From NCBI RefSeq assembly GCF_021026375.1, contig NZ_JAJNDB010000009.1, forward strand, positions 186,001 to 250,000: 64,000 nucleotides of DNA, read 5' to 3'. Made by a program: the position numbers and the translations under genes. A model generated the notes under the pieces. It saw only the letters and a list, made by a program, of their open reading frames with translations, was not told the origin of the DNA and searched no databases. Source of the stretch: Actinomycetospora endophytica. Lineage in GTDB: Bacteria > Actinomycetota > Actinomycetes > Mycobacteriales > Pseudonocardiaceae. Below, one piece after another: positions 7,872 to 17,125 of this stretch. Each line of letters opens with the position of its first letter. Positions within the stretch are counted from its first letter, which is position 1.

Positions 7872-8819
7872 TCACGAGGCCGGAGCCCAGCCGGACATCG
7901 ACGGATTCCGCGGTGGATTCCGGGCGTCCGCGGTGGCCCGGAACGCCCGTACGGCCGCCCGGACCGCCGGGGTCTCGCGGTCACTGCGCCACACCGCGTC
8001 GACGGTGCGGGAGAGCACCGGCGTCGTCTCCACCATCCGCACGCCGTGCGGGATCGCCGGCCGCGCGAGCCGCGGCACCATCGCCGCGAGCCCCGCGCCC
8101 CCGACCAGCTCGAGGTGGATCGCGAACCCGCAGACCCGGCAGGTCACCCGGGGCTCGACGCCCTCGCGGCGCAGGCGGTCGATGAGCCAGTCGTGGGCGC
8201 GGGTGCTGCGGGTGTCGGCGACCCAGGTCAGGTCGGCGTCGGCGAGATCGGCCAGCGCCACCGTCCCCGACGCGGCGAGCGGATGCTCGCGGGGGAGCGC
8301 GAGGTCCAGCACGTCCTCGCAGAGCTGGGTCCGGCTGGTCCGCGCCGGCGCCGGGGCGGGCAGGCCCTCCCAGTTCTCGACGACGGCGAGCTCCAGGTCT
8401 CCGGCGACCAGCGCGGGCAGCGTCTCCTCGGCCTCGCCGTCGTCGAGCAGGACGACGAGGTCGGGGTGCGCCTGGCGCAGCCGGGCCAGCGCCGCGGGGG
8501 CGAGCGCGTGCACCGTCGTCGGGATCGCCCCGATGCGCACCGGCCCGACGACGTCGTCGTCGAGCCGGTCGAGGTCGCGCCGCGCCGTGGCGAGGCGGTC
8601 GAGCACGGCCGTGGCGTGCTCGGCGAGGACGATCCCGGCCGGGGTGAGCCGGATGCCGCGCCCGGCCGGTTCGGTGAGCGCCGCCCCGGCCTCCCGCTCG
8701 AGCGAGGCGAGCTGCTGGGACACGGCCGACGGCGTCAGGTGCAGGGACGCGGCCGCCTTCCCGACGGTGCGGTGGGTGGCGACGGCGTGCAGCGCCTGCA
8801 GGCGCGCGATCCCGAACAC
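7872..8819 (-). CDS. LysR-family transcriptional regulator
   Basis: 315 residues. The N-terminal winged HTH is at about 3-62 (KAAASLHLTPSAVSQQLASL); a periplasmic-binding-protein-like effector domain follows at about 90-295 (GPVRIGAIPTTVHALAPA onward). The C-terminal tail after 295 is Arg/Ser/Pro-rich and low complexity. It is divergent from an EamA transporter 74 bases away, the usual arrangement for a LysR that controls its neighbour. The start is GTG 8819, seven bases after a minus-strand TAGATT, so the gene looks leaderless. Confidence 0.93.
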   Translation of the reverse strand: MFGIARLQALHAVATHRTVGKAAASLHLTPSAVSQQLASLEREAGAALTEPAGRGIRLTPAGIVLAEHATAVLDRLATARRDLDRLDDDVVGPVRIGAIPTTVHALAPAALARLRQAHPDLVVLLDDGEAEETLPALVAGDLELAVVENWEGLPAPAPARTSRTQLCEDVLDLALPREHPLAASGTVALADLADADLTWVADTRSTRAHDWLIDRLRREGVEPRVTCRVCGFAIHLELVGGAGLAAMVPRLARPAIPHGVRMVETTPVLSRTVDAVWRSDRETPAVRAAVRAFRATADARNPPRNPSMSGWAPAS

Positions 8820-8826
8820 ATCAGAG

Positions 8827-8832
8827 AATCTA
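8827..8832 (-). promoter_or_regulatory. -10 element for leaderless LysR gene
   Basis: Read on the minus strand, TAGATT is followed by seven bases and then GTG 8819. The dyad at 8843-8857 overlaps the expected -35 zone, which would allow autorepression. Confidence 0.4.
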
Positions 8833-8842
8833 ACCGTTCCCG

Positions 8843-8857
8843 GCGAGAAGAACTCGC
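8843..8857. promoter_or_regulatory. Candidate LysR operator
   Basis: GCGAG-N5-CTCGC, a perfect dyad in the 74-bp region between the divergent LysR and EamA genes. Its centre lies 31 bases from the LysR start codon and 44 from the transporter start. Confidence 0.4.
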
Positions 8858-8893
8858 TGGTCCTGAACGATCGTCGACCCCACGCTGGACGAC

Positions 8894-9841
8894 GTGACGA
8901 CGTCCGCCTCCCCCCGCACCTCCACCGCCGTCCGTCGCCAGGTCGACCCCCGCCTGCTCGCGGTGGCCGGCAGCCTGTGTATCGCCCTCTCCCCGATCCT
9001 CATCGCCCTCTCCGGCGCGTCGCCGGGGACCGCCACCGTGTTCCGCTGCCTGCTCGCGCTGCCGGTGCTCGTGCCGATGGCGCTGCTCGAGCGGCGGCGG
9101 CTGCGCCCGGTCGCCGGCGAGATGCCGGCCGGACGTCCGTGGCTCGTCGTCGTCGGCGGTCTGCTGTTGGGCCTGGACATGACGCTGTGGACCGGGGCGA
9201 TCCACGCCGTCGGGGCCGGGGTCTCGACGGTGCTGGTCAACGTCCAGGTGGTCATCCTGCCGCTGCTCGCGTTCCTCGTCCTCGGCGAGCGCGTGCGCCT
9301 GTCGTTCCTGCTGGCCGTGCCGGTGATGCTCGGCGGGGTCGCGCTCGCGAGCGGGCTCGCGGGGGGCGGCGGTGGCGCGGCCGACCCCGTGACGGGGACC
9401 GTGCTGGCACTGCTCGCCGCCTTCGCCTACGCCGGGTACCTGCTCTTCCTGCGGCTCGGATCGGCACCGGGGCAGCGGTCCGGGCCGGTGACCCTCGCGA
9501 CGGCGGCCGCGGCGGTGAGCTCGTTCGTGCTCGGCAGCCTGTGGGAGGGCGTGGACCTGACACCCGGCTGGACCGCGATCGGCTGGCTCGCGCTGCTCGC
9601 GCTGATCGGGCAGTGCATGGGCTGGGTGCTCATCGCGGGCGGGATGGCGAAGCTCCCGTCGTCGACCGGTGCGTCGATCCTGCTGCTCCAGCCCGTCGGG
9701 GCCGTGCTGCTCGGGATGCTCGTGCTGGGCCAGTTCCCGACCGTCTGGCAGCTGATCGGCTGCGCGGTCGTCATCGCGGCGGTCGCGTTCGCGGCGCGCA
9801 CCCGCGCCGAGCCCGCGCCGGCGGACGCGTCGTCGTCCTGA
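8894..9841 (+). CDS. EamA/DMT-family transporter
   Basis: 315-residue integral membrane protein with about ten hydrophobic segments arranged as two EamA repeats, from [17 protein letters not shown] to [15 protein letters not shown]. Conserved small-residue stretches such as [18 protein letters not shown] and [17 protein letters not shown] mark the ends of each repeat. These are usually exporters of metabolites or amino acids; the substrate is not predictable. Divergent from the LysR regulator, which probably controls it. The last ten residues are hydrophilic. Confidence 0.92.
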   Translation: MTTSASPRTSTAVRRQVDPRLLAVAGSLCIALSPILIALSGASPGTATVFRCLLALPVLVPMALLERRRLRPVAGEMPAGRPWLVVVGGLLLGLDMTLWTGAIHAVGAGVSTVLVNVQVVILPLLAFLVLGERVRLSFLLAVPVMLGGVALASGLAGGGGGAADPVTGTVLALLAAFAYAGYLLFLRLGSAPGQRSGPVTLATAAAAVSSFVLGSLWEGVDLTPGWTAIGWLALLALIGQCMGWVLIAGGMAKLPSSTGASILLLQPVGAVLLGMLVLGQFPTVWQLIGCAVVIAAVAFAARTRAEPAPADASSS

Positions 9842-9893
9842 GGCGGGGTGTGGGCGAGGCCGCTGCGGGAGACTGTCGGTGGGAGCGTCCACA

Positions 9894-11495
9894 ATGGGCG
9901 GCGTGTCCGTGACCGACCAGCAGATCTCCCTCGGAGCCGTGGAGCCCGACCGCGCGCGGTTCCACGAGCTCGCCGCGCACCACCGCGTGATCCCGGTCGT
10001 GCGTCGGCTGCTGGCCGACGACGAGACGCCGCTCGGGGTGTACCGCAAGCTCGCGGGGCGGCGCAGCGGGACGTTCCTGCTGGAGTCCGCCGCGCACGGC
10101 GAGTCGTGGTCGCGCTTCTCGTTCGTCGGGGCGCGCAGCGCGGCCGCCCTCACCGAGCGGGGCGGCCGGGCGCACTGGACGGGCACGCCGCCGGTCGGCC
10201 TGCCCGGGACGGGGGACGACGACGAGTCGGACCCGCTGGTCGCGCTGCGCGAGACCCTCGAGCGGCTGCGCACCGAGCCGCTGCCCGGCCTGCCGCCGCT
10301 CACCGGGGGCCTCGTCGGGTACGTGGGGTACGACGCGGTGCGTCGCCTCGAGCGTCTCCCGGAGCTCACCGAGGACGATCTCGAGATCCCCGAGCTGGTC
10401 ATGCTGCTGGCCACCGACCTCGCGGCCCTCGATCACCACGAGGGCACCGTCACCCTCATCGCCAACGCCGTGAACTGGGACGACAGCCCGGAGCGGGCCG
10501 ACGCGGCGTACGACGACGCGCTCGCCCGGCTCGACCGGATGACCGCCGAACTGGGAGCGCCGGCACCGTCCACCGTCGCGCAGTACGACCCGCTGGCCGG
10601 ACGCTCACCGCAGGTCCGCCGCCGGTTCGACCGCGATCGCTACCTCGAGGCGGTGGAGATCGCCAAGGAGCGGATCCGCGCGGGCGACGCGTTCCAGATC
10701 GTGGTCAGCCAGCGCTTCGAGGCCGAGACGTCCGCCGACGCGCTCGACGTCTACCGCGTCCTGCGGGCCACGAACCCGAGCCCGTACATGTACCTGCTGC
10801 GCCTCTCCGACGCCGAGGGGCGGCCGTTCGAGATCGTCGGGTCCAGCCCCGAGGCCCTGGTGACCGTGCGGGACGGCGTCGCGACGACGCACCCGATCGC
10901 CGGGACGCGCTGGCGCGGGGCCGACGCGGAGGAGGACGTCTTCCTCGAGAAGGACCTCCTGGCCGACGAGAAGGAGCGCGCCGAGCACCTCATGCTCGTC
11001 GACCTCGGGCGCAACGACCTCGGGCGGGTCTGCGAGCCGGGGACCGTGAAGGTGCACCGCTTCTTCGACATCGAGCGCTACAGCCACGTCATGCACCTGG
11101 TCTCGACGGTGTCCGGCCGCCTCGCCGAAGGCCGGACGGCGTTCGACGCCGTGGCCGCCTGCTTCCCCGCGGGCACGCTGTCCGGCGCCCCGAAGCCGAA
11201 GGCCATGGAGATCATCGAGGAGCTGGAGCCGACCCGGCGCGGGCTCTACGGCGGCATCGTCGGCTACCTCGACTTCGCCGGCGACGCCGACACCGCGATC
11301 GCGATCCGCACCGGGCTGCTGCGCGACGGCGTCGCCCACGTGCAGGCCGGTGGCGGGATCGTGGCCGACTCCGACCCGGTCGCGGAGGACACCGAGGCCA
11401 ACAACAAGGCCCGTGCGGTCCTGGCGGCGGTCGCGACGGCGGGCACCCTCGGGGCACCGGAGCCGGCCCGCGACCCGGGAGGCGACGCCTCGTGA
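9894..11495 (+). CDS. trpE: Anthranilate synthase component I
   Basis: 533 residues. Converts chorismate to anthranilate with TrpG, which is not in the window. The N-terminal [17 protein letters not shown] segment carries the LLES tryptophan-feedback site. The catalytic domain shows [37 protein letters not shown] and [18 protein letters not shown]. The start is ATG 9894, nine bases after GGGAG; GTG 9903 is an alternative, and CACAAT at 9890-9895 could act as a -10 for a leaderless start at 9903. No Trp-rich leader peptide was seen in the 52-bp upstream gap. Confidence 0.96.
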   Translation: MGGVSVTDQQISLGAVEPDRARFHELAAHHRVIPVVRRLLADDETPLGVYRKLAGRRSGTFLLESAAHGESWSRFSFVGARSAAALTERGGRAHWTGTPPVGLPGTGDDDESDPLVALRETLERLRTEPLPGLPPLTGGLVGYVGYDAVRRLERLPELTEDDLEIPELVMLLATDLAALDHHEGTVTLIANAVNWDDSPERADAAYDDALARLDRMTAELGAPAPSTVAQYDPLAGRSPQVRRRFDRDRYLEAVEIAKERIRAGDAFQIVVSQRFEAETSADALDVYRVLRATNPSPYMYLLRLSDAEGRPFEIVGSSPEALVTVRDGVATTHPIAGTRWRGADAEEDVFLEKDLLADEKERAEHLMLVDLGRNDLGRVCEPGTVKVHRFFDIERYSHVMHLVSTVSGRLAEGRTAFDAVAACFPAGTLSGAPKPKAMEIIEELEPTRRGLYGGIVGYLDFAGDADTAIAIRTGLLRDGVAHVQAGGGIVADSDPVAEDTEANNKARAVLAAVATAGTLGAPEPARDPGGDAS

Positions 11496-12196
11496 CCGGG
11501 CCCGCCGCGCCGTCGCCGCGCCGCCCCGGATCGCGGCTGCTCGGGCTCGCCGTCGTGGGGCTGCTGCTCGGCGCGCTCGCGCTCTGGGGCGCCTCGCGGG
11601 GCACCTGGCTCACCGCGACCTGGGAGGTGCCGCTGCGGGGCACCGTCGTGGCCACGGCCGACGGAGCCGACACCGAGCCGGTGCTGGTGCCCTGGGCGCT
11701 GCTGGCGCTCGCGGCGATCGGCGGGCTGCTCGCCACCTCGGGCTGGGGCAGGCGGGTGGTCGGGGTCATCGTGGGCGTCGCCGGACTGTGGGCCCTGTTG
11801 CGCGCGGTGTCCGGGCTCGCCGCCCCCGCCCCGGCGCTGTTGCCCGCGTCGGCCCGTCAGGCGGGGCGCGCGGTGGGCGTCGCCGTGACGCCGGTCTGGC
11901 CGCTGCTCGGGGCGCTGGGCGGGCTGCTGCTGCTGGCCGTCGGCGCCCTGGTGGCCGCCCGCGGCTCGGTCATGCCGCGGCTCGGCGCGCGCTACGACGC
12001 ACCCGGCGGACGCGCCCGCGCGCGTCCGGAGGACGACGAGCGCGGCCTCTGGGAGGCGCTCGACGCGGGGGAGGACCCGACGACGGGACCACCCGCCGCC
12101 GACCCGTCCGTGCCCGGGCGGCACGACGACGACACGAGTCCGGCGGGCCCTTCCGCGGGGAGGGCACCGGACGGCGCGGAAGGAGGCCGGGGTTAA
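11492..12196 (+). CDS. Trp-operon-associated membrane protein
   Basis: 234 residues overlapping the trpE stop by four bases (GTGA). It has about four transmembrane segments: [49 protein letters not shown] and [20 protein letters not shown] charged C-terminal tail (about 165-234) is rich in D, P, R and G. The position between trpE and trpC and the [12 protein letters not shown] segment match the Rv1610-type 'trp biosynthesis-associated' family. Its role is unproven; tryptophan or precursor handling at the membrane is only a guess. Confidence 0.88.
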   Translation: MTGPAAPSPRRPGSRLLGLAVVGLLLGALALWGASRGTWLTATWEVPLRGTVVATADGADTEPVLVPWALLALAAIGGLLATSGWGRRVVGVIVGVAGLWALLRAVSGLAAPAPALLPASARQAGRAVGVAVTPVWPLLGALGGLLLLAVGALVAARGSVMPRLGARYDAPGGRARARPEDDERGLWEALDAGEDPTTGPPAADPSVPGRHDDDTSPAGPSAGRAPDGAEGGRG

Positions 12197-12199
12197 CAT
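12194..12199 (+). promoter_or_regulatory. Possible internal -10 before trpC
   Basis: TAACAT overlaps the end of the membrane-protein gene, about 50 bases before trpC, which is otherwise preceded by a 48-bp gap. There is no obvious -35. Confidence 0.25.
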
Positions 12200-12244
12200 G
12201 GAGCGAACTCGGCCGGCGGGATCGGGCCGGGGGTCAGAGGGTCG

Positions 12245-13099
12245 ATGAGCACCACCGAAGATCGCCCGAGGGATGGGGGCAGCAGCCGCGTGAGCGTCCT
12301 GGAGAAGATCCTCGAGGGGGTCCGTGCCGACCTCGCCGTCCGCGAGGCCGCCGCCCCGTTCGACCAGGTCAAGGCCGCCGCCGCCGCGGCGCCACCCGCC
12401 AGGGACGCGCTGGCCGCGCTGCAGGGGCAGGGCATCGGCGTGATCGCCGAGGTCAAGCGCGCCTCGCCCTCGCGGGGCCACATGGTCGACATCCCCGACC
12501 CGGCCAAGCTCGCCCGGCAGTACGTCGAGGGCGGCGCCCGGATCATCAGCGTGCTGACCGACCAGCAGTCCTTCGAGGGGTCGCTGACCGACCTCGACGA
12601 GGTCCGCGCGGCGGTGGACATCCCCGTCCTGCGCAAGGACTTCGTGGTCGGCACCTACCAGGTGCACGAGGCCCGGGCCCACGGCGCGGACCTGGTGCTG
12701 CTGATGTGCTCGGTGCTCGAGCAGAACGCGCTGGACGCCCTGGTCGACCGCGTGCACTCGCTCGGGATGACCGCCCTCGTCGAGATCCACGACGAGGAGG
12801 AGGCCGACATGGCCCTCCGCGCCGGGGCCAAGCTCGTCGGGATCAACGCCCGCGACCTCACCACCATGGAGGTCGACCGCGACGTGTTCAGCCGCCTCGC
12901 GCCCGGCCTGCCCGGCGAGGTCATCCGCGTCGCCGAGTCCGGCGTGCGCGGCCCCGGAGACCTGATGACCTACGCGGGACTCGGCGCCGACGCGGTGCTC
13001 GTCGGCGAGTCCATGGCGACCGCCGAGGACCCCCGGGCCGCGGTCCGCCAGCTGGTCACGGCCGGGTCGCACCCCGCGTGCCCGAAGCCCGCACGCTGA
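12245..13099 (+). CDS. trpC: Indole-3-glycerol phosphate synthase
   Basis: 284-residue TIM barrel that makes indole-3-glycerol phosphate from CdRP. Seen are the motif [12 protein letters not shown] with the catalytic Lys, [34 protein letters not shown] and VAESGVRG. It is a single-domain enzyme with no fused TrpF. The start is ATG 12245; homologues usually begin near GTG 12290 ([10 protein letters not shown]), so the first 15 residues may be an extension or the start may be wrong. Confidence 0.95.
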   Translation: MSTTEDRPRDGGSSRVSVLEKILEGVRADLAVREAAAPFDQVKAAAAAAPPARDALAALQGQGIGVIAEVKRASPSRGHMVDIPDPAKLARQYVEGGARIISVLTDQQSFEGSLTDLDEVRAAVDIPVLRKDFVVGTYQVHEARAHGADLVLLMCSVLEQNALDALVDRVHSLGMTALVEIHDEEEADMALRAGAKLVGINARDLTTMEVDRDVFSRLAPGLPGEVIRVAESGVRGPGDLMTYAGLGADAVLVGESMATAEDPRAAVRQLVTAGSHPACPKPAR

Positions 13100-13128
13100 G
13101 CCCCACGGCACCCGAGAAGGATTCGAGC

Positions 13129-14439
13129 ATGGCCACCGCACCCGGCGGACTGCCCACCGCGAGCGACGGTCTGTCCGAGCACGGCCACGACCCCGACGCG
13201 ACCGGCCACTTCGGCCGCTACGGCGGACGGTTCATGCCCGAGGCGCTCATCGCCGCGGTCGACGAGGTGGCCGCGGAGTACGACAAGGCCCGCCACGACC
13301 CGGAGTTCCTCGCCGAGCTCGACCGGCTGCAGCGCGACTACGCCGGCCGACCCAGCCCGGTCACCGACGCGCGGCGGCTCTCCGAGCACGCCGGCGGCGC
13401 CCGCATCCTGCTCAAGCGCGAAGACCTCAACCACACCGGCTCGCACAAGATCAACAATGTGCTCGGCCAGGCGCTGCTGACCCAGCGCATGGGCAAGACG
13501 CGGGTGATCGCCGAGACCGGCGCCGGCCAGCACGGCGTTGCCACCGCCACCGCCGCGGCCCTGCTCGGGCTGGACTGCATGGTCTACATGGGCGAGGTCG
13601 ACACCGAACGCCAGGCACTCAACGTCGCACGGATGCGGCTGCTCGGCGCCGAGGTCGTCCCCGTGACCACCGGGTCCCGGACGTTGAAGGACGCCCTCAA
13701 CGAGGCCTACCGCGACTGGGTGGCCACGGTCGGGCACACCCACTACGTGCTCGGCACCGCGGCCGGGCCCCACCCGTTCCCGATGATGGTCCGTGACTTC
13801 CACCGCGTGATCGGCCTCGAGGCGCGTGCGCAGGTCCTCGAGCGGTACGACCGGCTGCCCGACGCGGTCGTGGCCTGCGTCGGCGGCGGCTCCAACGCGA
13901 TCGGGATCTTCCACCCGTTCCTGGACGACAGCGCGGTGCGGCTGGTCGGCTGCGAGGCCGCGGGCGACGGCGTCGACACCGGGCGGCACGCCGCCTCGAT
14001 CGGCGGCGGCACCCCCGGCGCACTGCACGGGGCGCTGACCTACCTGCTGCAGGACGAGGACGGCCAGACGATCGAGTCGCACTCGATCTCGGCGGGCCTC
14101 GACTACCCCGGCGTCGGCCCGGAGCACTCGTTCCTGCACGACATCGGGCGCGCCGAGTACGTCCCGGTCACCGACACCGAGGCGATGGACGCGTTCCGGC
14201 TGCTGTGCCGCACCGAGGGGATCATCCCGGCGATCGAGTCGGCACACGCGGTGGCCGGTGCCGTGCGGCTGGGCCGCGAGCTCGGCCCGGACGCGACGAT
14301 CCTGGTCAACCTCTCCGGGCGCGGCGACAAGGACGTCGACACCGCGGCCCGCTGGTTCGACGTGGTCGACGCCGAGGCCCTGCCGACCGACCCGCCGGCG
14401 CAGGACCAGCCCGAGGCGACCGGGGAGCGCGAGCTGTGA
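13129..14439 (+). CDS. trpB: Tryptophan synthase beta chain
   Basis: 436 residues. Condenses indole with serine. The PLP lysine is Lys107 in [10 protein letters not shown], the phosphate loop is VGGGSNAIG, and the family signature [12 protein letters not shown] is present, as is KREDLN. A 25-residue N-terminal lead ([13 protein letters not shown]...) precedes the conserved [12 protein letters not shown], and the last 15 residues are a polar tail. It overlaps trpA by four bases. Confidence 0.97.
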   Translation: MATAPGGLPTASDGLSEHGHDPDATGHFGRYGGRFMPEALIAAVDEVAAEYDKARHDPEFLAELDRLQRDYAGRPSPVTDARRLSEHAGGARILLKREDLNHTGSHKINNVLGQALLTQRMGKTRVIAETGAGQHGVATATAAALLGLDCMVYMGEVDTERQALNVARMRLLGAEVVPVTTGSRTLKDALNEAYRDWVATVGHTHYVLGTAAGPHPFPMMVRDFHRVIGLEARAQVLERYDRLPDAVVACVGGGSNAIGIFHPFLDDSAVRLVGCEAAGDGVDTGRHAASIGGGTPGALHGALTYLLQDEDGQTIESHSISAGLDYPGVGPEHSFLHDIGRAEYVPVTDTEAMDAFRLLCRTEGIIPAIESAHAVAGAVRLGRELGPDATILVNLSGRGDKDVDTAARWFDVVDAEALPTDPPAQDQPEATGEREL

Positions 14440-15248
14440 CCACCGCGAAGACGGGCCTCACCGTGCTCGACGAGGTCTTCACGACGGCGAAGGCCGAGGA
14501 CCGCGCCGCGCTCATCGCCTACCTGCCCGCCGGCTACCCGACGGTGCGCGGCTCGACCGGGCTGCTGACCCAGGCCCTCGAGGCCGGGGCGGACCTCGTC
14601 GAGGTCGGGCTGCCGTACTCCGACCCGGTGCTCGACGGCCCGGTGATCCAGCACGCGGTCGACACCGCGCTGCGCGGGGGAGTGCGGGTGCGCGACACCC
14701 TCACCGTCGTCGAGACCCTCGCCGCCCGCGGCGGGCGCGCCGTCGTCATGACCTACTGGAACCCCGTCCTGCGCTACGGCCCGGAGGCGTTCGCCCGGGA
14801 TCTCGCCTCGGCGGGCGGCCTCGGCGTCATCACCCCCGACCTGGTCCCGGACGAGGAGAACGGCTGGCTGGCCGCGACCACCGCGACCGGCATCGCGCCG
14901 ATCTTCCTCGTGGCGCCGTCGTCGACCGAGCAGCGGATCGCCGACACCGCCGCCGCGAGCCGGGGCTTCCTCTACACCGCGTCGACCATGGGGGTCACGG
15001 GCGCCCGGGACGCCGTCTCGGACACCGCGAAGGCGCTGGTCGAGCGCACCCGGCGTCACACCGACCTGCCGCTCGGGGTGGGGCTCGGGGTGCGCTCGGG
15101 CGGCCAGGCGAGCGAGGTGGCGTCGTTCGCCGACGGGGTGATCGTCGGGTCGGCGCTGGTCTCGGCGGCGGAGCACGGGCGGGCGGCGGTCGCACGGCTG
15201 ACCAGCGAGCTCGCGGCGGGTGTGCGGGGGAACCACACCGGTCGCTGA
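14436..15248 (+). CDS. trpA: Tryptophan synthase alpha chain
   Basis: 270 residues. Cleaves indole-3-glycerol phosphate and channels indole to TrpB. Glu56 and Asp67 in [16 protein letters not shown] are the catalytic pair, with the family's 11-residue spacing. [12 protein letters not shown] and the phosphate-binding GLGVRSG are present. GTG 14436 overlaps the trpB stop. It ends the trp operon; the next 448 bases carry repeats and no gene. Confidence 0.97.
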   Translation: MTTAKTGLTVLDEVFTTAKAEDRAALIAYLPAGYPTVRGSTGLLTQALEAGADLVEVGLPYSDPVLDGPVIQHAVDTALRGGVRVRDTLTVVETLAARGGRAVVMTYWNPVLRYGPEAFARDLASAGGLGVITPDLVPDEENGWLAATTATGIAPIFLVAPSSTEQRIADTAAASRGFLYTASTMGVTGARDAVSDTAKALVERTRRHTDLPLGVGLGVRSGGQASEVASFADGVIVGSALVSAAEHGRAAVARLTSELAAGVRGNHTGR

Positions 15249-15260
15249 GCCGGTTCAGGA

Positions 15261-15314
15261 CTCGGCGGCGGGGCGGGTCCCTCGCGGCTCGGCGGCGGGG
15301 CGGGTCCCTCGCGG
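15261..15314 (+). repeat. Two perfect tandem 27-bp copies
   Basis: 15261-15287 and 15288-15314 are identical, each beginning CTCGGCGGCGGGGCGGG. They start 12 bases after the trpA stop and run straight into the first copy of the dispersed 23-bp repeat. Confidence 0.95.
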
Positions 15315-15417
15315 CTTGATCAGCAGCACACCAGTCATGCGCGCAGGCCGGCCGAGCTGCCACCAGTGCCCCTCGTCGCGCCTCGCCCACCCCTCGGCTT
15401 GATCAGCAGCACACCAG
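15312..15417 (+). repeat. 23-bp direct repeat, two copies 83 bp apart
   Basis: 15312-15334 and 15395-15417 are identical and include CTTGATCAGCAGCACACCAG. The 60 bases between them are unrelated to the 27-bp unit. No open frame with coding character spans them. Confidence 0.9.
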
Positions 15418-15684
15418 AGGTGCACCCATCCGCGCTCGCGCCGACTGCGGCCACCCGACCCGCACCCCGAAATCCGACGTCGCAACCGAGTCACCGTGAC
15501 TCGGTCGCACCACCACACTTCCCTCGCCGGCCACCGCCGTGCCCCGCCCGAGGTGAGTGAGTGGCGCCGTTCGCTCGCCCAGTGACCGGAATGTGCCACT
15601 GCTGACCGGGGGAGCGGGAGGGAGGCACCGAGGCCGACACGACCCGCGCGACCCCGGCTCACCATGAGTGTCGGTGGTGCCCGA
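15418..15684 (+). other. Rest of the trpA-lgt gap, no gene
   Basis: Apart from the palindrome at 15482-15508 this stretch holds only an imperfect inverted repeat near 15553-15603 (AGTGGC ... GCCACT). I see no convincing coding frame. Confidence 0.6.
15482..15508. promoter_or_regulatory. Palindrome in the trpA-lgt gap
   Basis: ACCGAGTCA-ccg-TGACTCGGT (15485-15505) is a perfect 9-bp dyad, extended by two more pairs after one mismatch. CGACGTCG at 15475-15482 is a second small palindrome. Could be an operator or terminator hairpin; it lies about 190 bases before lgt. Confidence 0.45.
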
Positions 15685-15690
15685 TAGCGT
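15685..15690 (+). promoter_or_regulatory. -10 element for leaderless lgt
   Basis: TAGCGT ends six bases before GTG 15697, with no ribosome-binding site between. Confidence 0.45.
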
Positions 15691-15696
15691 GGGGCC

Positions 15697-16800
15697 GTGC
15701 TCGCAGCGATGCTCCCGGCGACCATTCCCAGCCCACCGCAGGGCGTGTGGCACGTCGGGCCGATCCCGCTGCGGGCCTATGCGCTCTGCATCATCGCGGG
15801 CATCGTCCTCGCGGTCTGGCTGACCGACCGGCGGTTCGTGGCTCGGGGCGGGGCGCCGGGCTTCGTCGTCGACGTCGCGGTCTGGGCGGTGCCCTTCGGC
15901 CTCCTCGGCGGGCGGCTCTACCACCTCGCGACCGACTGGCGGACCTACTTCGGCCCGGGCGGGGACCCGATCGCGGCGCTCTACGTCTGGAACGGCGGGC
16001 TCGGGATCTGGGGGGCGATCGCGCTGGGCGCGGTCGGCGCCTGGATCGCCTGCCGCCGCCGCGGCGTCCCGCTGTCCGCGTTCGCCGACGCCGCGGCGCC
16101 CGGGATCGTGCTCGCGCAGGCCGTGGGCCGGCTCGGCAACTGGTTCAACCAGGAGCTCTACGGGGACCCGACGAGCCTCCCGTGGGGCCTGGAGATCTAC
16201 CGCCGCGTCGACCCCGTCACCGGCGCGCCCGACAACCTCGGCGGCGTCGCGCTGGACCGCGTCCCGGTCGAGATCGTCCAGCCCACGTTCCTCTACGAGA
16301 TCGTGTGGAACATCCTCGTCGCGATCCTCGTGGTCGTGGTCGACCGGAAGATGCAGCTGGCCCGCGGGCGCGCGTTCGCGCTCTACGTCGCGGGCTACAC
16401 CGCCGGGCGCTTCGTCATCGAGATGATGCGCAGCGACCCCGCGACCCGGGTGTTCGGGGACGTGCGGATCAACGTCGTCGTCGCGGGCGTCGTCTTCGTG
16501 GCGGCGCTGGTGTACTTCCTGGTCGTCCGGGGTCCGCGGGAGGACCTGTCGGGCTCCATGCCCGGCCCGGAACCCGATTCGTCGGCCGGGGCGTCGGGTA
16601 CGTCGGGGGGCGTGGACGCCCAGGACGAGACCGACGACGCGACCCGTGCCCGGGAGAACCGCGAGCAGGTCGCCGCACCGGACCGCGACACGCATCACGG
16701 CGCCGCCGATCCCTCGGGCGTCGACGCCGCACCCGCCGACCCGACCCAGGAGGAGGACGCCCCGGTCGAGCCGCCCTCGGCCACTCGCGGCTCCTCCTAG
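15697..16800 (+). CDS. lgt: Prolipoprotein diacylglyceryl transferase
   Basis: 367-residue inner-membrane enzyme that transfers diacylglycerol from phosphatidylglycerol to the lipobox cysteine of prolipoproteins. The Lgt signature GRLGNWFNQELYG is at about residues 145-157, and RAYALCIIAGIVLAVWL begins the first membrane segments. HLATDWRTYF and YVWNGGLGIWG are also conserved. After the last membrane segment (near 275) there is a hydrophilic, acidic tail of about 85 residues, common in actinobacterial Lgt. The trpA-lgt order is conserved in mycobacteria. Confidence 0.96.
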   Translation: MLAAMLPATIPSPPQGVWHVGPIPLRAYALCIIAGIVLAVWLTDRRFVARGGAPGFVVDVAVWAVPFGLLGGRLYHLATDWRTYFGPGGDPIAALYVWNGGLGIWGAIALGAVGAWIACRRRGVPLSAFADAAAPGIVLAQAVGRLGNWFNQELYGDPTSLPWGLEIYRRVDPVTGAPDNLGGVALDRVPVEIVQPTFLYEIVWNILVAILVVVVDRKMQLARGRAFALYVAGYTAGRFVIEMMRSDPATRVFGDVRINVVVAGVVFVAALVYFLVVRGPREDLSGSMPGPEPDSSAGASGTSGGVDAQDETDDATRARENREQVAAPDRDTHHGAADPSGVDAAPADPTQEEDAPVEPPSATRGSS

Positions 16801-17125
16801 GACGACCCCGCCGCGCGGGCACTCGTCACGGTCCGAGCACGGGCCGTCCGTGCCCGGCGCGGGCTAGACTCGATCGGCAGCGCGGGACGTCGGAGTCCCG
16901 CCGCCAGCATCGCCGGGCCGTCCCGGGTCACCGTCCGACCCACCTCCCGGCGCATCCCAGGGCCACCGTCGTCCCCGGTCATTCCCGTCTCAGACCCTGT
17001 CCGCCGGCCGGCGGACGGATCTGCTCCGTCTCCACCACCGGCTCGCGACGACATGACGCGGTCGAGCTCGCCCCGATGACGGCATCGACGAGCTCCGTCC
17101 GTGTTCCCACGAGGAGGCGCCCACC
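16801..17125 (+). promoter_or_regulatory. gltB upstream region with -10 and leader hairpin
   Basis: A 325-bp gap without a gene. TAGACT at 16865-16870 fits a -10 element, although no clear -35 is visible. Twelve bases later GCGGGAC (16882-16888) pairs with GTCCCGC (16895-16901) around a 6-nt loop. GAGCTCG and CGAGCTC recur as an inverted pair near 17064-17094, close to the gltB ribosome-binding site GAGGAGG (about 17110). This would give a leader of roughly 250 nt. Confidence 0.4.

Noticed and set aside
9842-9893. Tryptophan attenuator before trpE
   Set aside because: The 52-bp gap has no short frame with tandem Trp codons and no terminator/antiterminator pair.
15261-15417. CRISPR array
   Set aside because: The repeats are adjacent or only two copies with one 60-bp interval; there is no regular repeat-spacer pattern and no cas genes.
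15255-15725. Minus-strand 156-codon frame in the trpA-lgt gap
   Set aside because: Its C-terminal GTRPAAE duplication comes from the tandem DNA repeat; composition and start do not support a gene.
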